A DNA stretch of 5,955 nucleotides from an uncultured Oxalobacteraceae bacterium (GTDB taxonomy: Bacteria; Pseudomonadota; Gammaproteobacteria; Burkholderiales; Burkholderiaceae): contig CAMLDH010000249.1 in assembly GCA_946478765.1 (NCBI GenBank), forward strand, positions 1 through 5,955, written 5' to 3'. Position numbers and translations under genes: made by a program. A model generated the notes under the pieces. The model ran no database searches and was not told the DNA's origin. It worked only from the letters and a program-made list of their open reading frames with translations. Positions 4,882 through 5,955 of this stretch are shown here, piece after piece (positions within the stretch are counted from its first letter, which is position 1; every line of letters begins with the position of its first letter).

Positions 4882-5955
4882 TCACGCGCGACTTTCTTTG
4901 CCCGCCGGACTGCTATCGTCGTCTGCAATACTTGTCCCACCGGGCGCAGTCAATTCCCCGCTCAAGTCGCGCAGGAATTCCTTTCGGACTTCATCCGGCG
5001 TCAACCCCAACGCAAACAGGTGATGCAGCTTCACGTAAATCGCTTCAAACGTCATGTCGATTGCACCAATGACGCCGGCGCGCACCAGGCCGGCGCCGGT
5101 CGCATAGGCGCCCAGCACCACCTGCCCTCGCAAGGATTGACTGCACGCGATCAACACCACGCCGCGTTCGTTCGCACGCGCGAGCATCTCCAACAATGCA
5201 GGGTCGCGGTCCGGAATGTTGCCGGCGCCGTGGCACTGCAGAATCAATGCCTGCGGCGCCAGATCCAACAGCGCCTGCACCGCGCGCGTCGGCATGCCCG
5301 GAACAAAGCGCACCGGCAATATGCCGCCGCTGCCATATTCGGGCAACTGGAATTGTTCTTTCCTGGCGCACGGAAGAAGCGCGGCCGAATTCATGTGCAC
5401 GCCGATGCCGACCTCGGCCAGCCATGGATAATTCGGACTGTCGAACGCATCGAAGCGGTTCGAACTCAGCTTGCTGCTGCGGTTACCGCGCAGCAGTCTC
5501 TGGTTGAAATAAATCGCAACCTCGCTGATCGCATCCGACGCGGCCAGTTGCAATGATGTGATCACGTTTTGCAATGCATCCGAGCGTACTTCTCCCAACG
5601 GAATTTGTGAGCCGGTAACGATCACAGGCTTGCGCAAACCCTGCAGCATGAATGACAGCGCGGTCGCGGTATAAGCCATCGTGTCGGTGCCGTGCAACAC
5701 GACGAAACCATCATGGTCGGCGTAGCGCGCGGCGATGTCGCGCGCCACTGTCTGCCAGTCATGCGGCATCGCATTGGTGCTGTCGATCGGTGTCGCGTAT
5801 TCGTGCAAGGTGTAGCGTGGCAGCGCATCCCCGCAGTTCGCCAGCCGCGCTGCCAATGCCGCACCGAAATCCTTCATCGGCGCATACCCGTCGGCGGTTT
5901 TCATCATGCCTACGGTGCCGCCCGTATAAATCAACGCGATGTGTTTTCTTGTCAT
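4882..5955 (-). CDS. ansA: L-asparaginase, cytoplasmic type I (AnsA-like)
   Basis: This enzyme hydrolyses L-asparagine to L-aspartate and ammonia. The 357-residue protein has no signal peptide, as expected for a cytoplasmic type I enzyme (338 residues in E. coli). The two catalytic signatures are intact: YTGGTVG at 10-16 with nucleophile Thr14, and HGTDT at 88-92 with Thr90-Asp91; Lys162 (SSKLSSNRFDAFDSPNYP region) completes the second catalytic set. GSQIPLGEVRSDA (115-127) is the conserved segment after the central sheet, and the small C-terminal domain begins near 210. The last 20 or so residues, after GELTAPGG, are a polar tail rich in Asp and Ser. The start aligns with the E. coli protein (a short run, then YTGGT), so the ATG at 5955, at the window edge, is probably correct; its ribosome binding site and promoter lie outside. 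It stands alone on the minus strand, convergent with the GST gene. Confidence 0.95.
   Translation of the reverse strand: MTRKHIALIYTGGTVGMMKTADGYAPMKDFGAALAARLANCGDALPRYTLHEYATPIDSTNAMPHDWQTVARDIAARYADHDGFVVLHGTDTMAYTATALSFMLQGLRKPVIVTGSQIPLGEVRSDALQNVITSLQLAASDAISEVAIYFNQRLLRGNRSSKLSSNRFDAFDSPNYPWLAEVGIGVHMNSAALLPCARKEQFQLPEYGSGGILPVRFVPGMPTRAVQALLDLAPQALILQCHGAGNIPDRDPALLEMLARANERGVVLIACSQSLRGQVVLGAYATGAGLVRAGVIGAIDMTFEAIYVKLHHLFALGLTPDEVRKEFLRDLSGELTAPGGTSIADDDSSPAGKESRA

Noticed and set aside
4828..5556. A 242-codon + strand frame opposite the asparaginase gene
   Set aside because: The minus strand encodes a complete asparaginase with both catalytic signatures; the opposite product shows no domain.

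Overview
The window looks like ordinary chromosome from a betaproteobacterium of the order Burkholderiales, most likely Oxalobacteraceae (the Herminiimonas/Janthinobacterium/Collimonas neighbourhood). This placement is an inference from three things: the gene order D,D-carboxypeptidase, D-amino-acid transaminase, YbeD; the presence of a DUF2917 protein beside a GcvA-type LysR regulator and a glutathione S-transferase; and moderately GC-rich coding DNA with more AT-rich promoters. No rRNA, tRNA, transposase, integrase, CRISPR array or phage gene was seen.

Left part (1-2673, all + strand): a cell-wall and D-alanine block. A secreted penicillin-binding-protein-5/6-type D,D-carboxypeptidase (140-1285) is followed after 195 bp by a class IV PLP D-amino-acid transaminase (1481-2326) and, 77 bp later, by a small YbeD/DUF493 protein (2404-2673). 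The first enzyme releases D-alanine from peptidoglycan stem peptides; the second can interconvert D-alanine and D-glutamate through their keto acids. YbeD usually precedes lipB in this group, but no lipB is present here: the next gene is on the opposite strand.

Junction (2674-2801): a short stretch with a dubious 35-codon ORF and a three-copy CGCTGCCGT-type repeat that can form two mutually exclusive hairpins. The second hairpin, followed by TTTT, is a plausible terminator for the ybeD transcript.

Middle part (2802-4821): a divergent regulator/target arrangement. A GcvA/AmpR-like LysR regulator (2802-3704, - strand) faces a two-gene + strand operon of a DUF2917 protein (3854-4192) and a glutathione S-transferase (4225-4821). 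The 149-bp AT-rich space between them holds overlapping divergent promoter candidates, a T-N11-A LysR-type box and a small tandem repeat.

Right part (4882-5955, - strand): a complete cytoplasmic type I L-asparaginase, convergent with the transferase gene across a 60-bp gap in which I see no convincing terminator. Its start codon is the last base triplet of the window, so its promoter lies outside.

I found no convincing new defence, mobile or RNA system. The items most worth checking are the DUF2917-GST-LysR module, the switched hairpins at 2766-2819 and the missing lipB.
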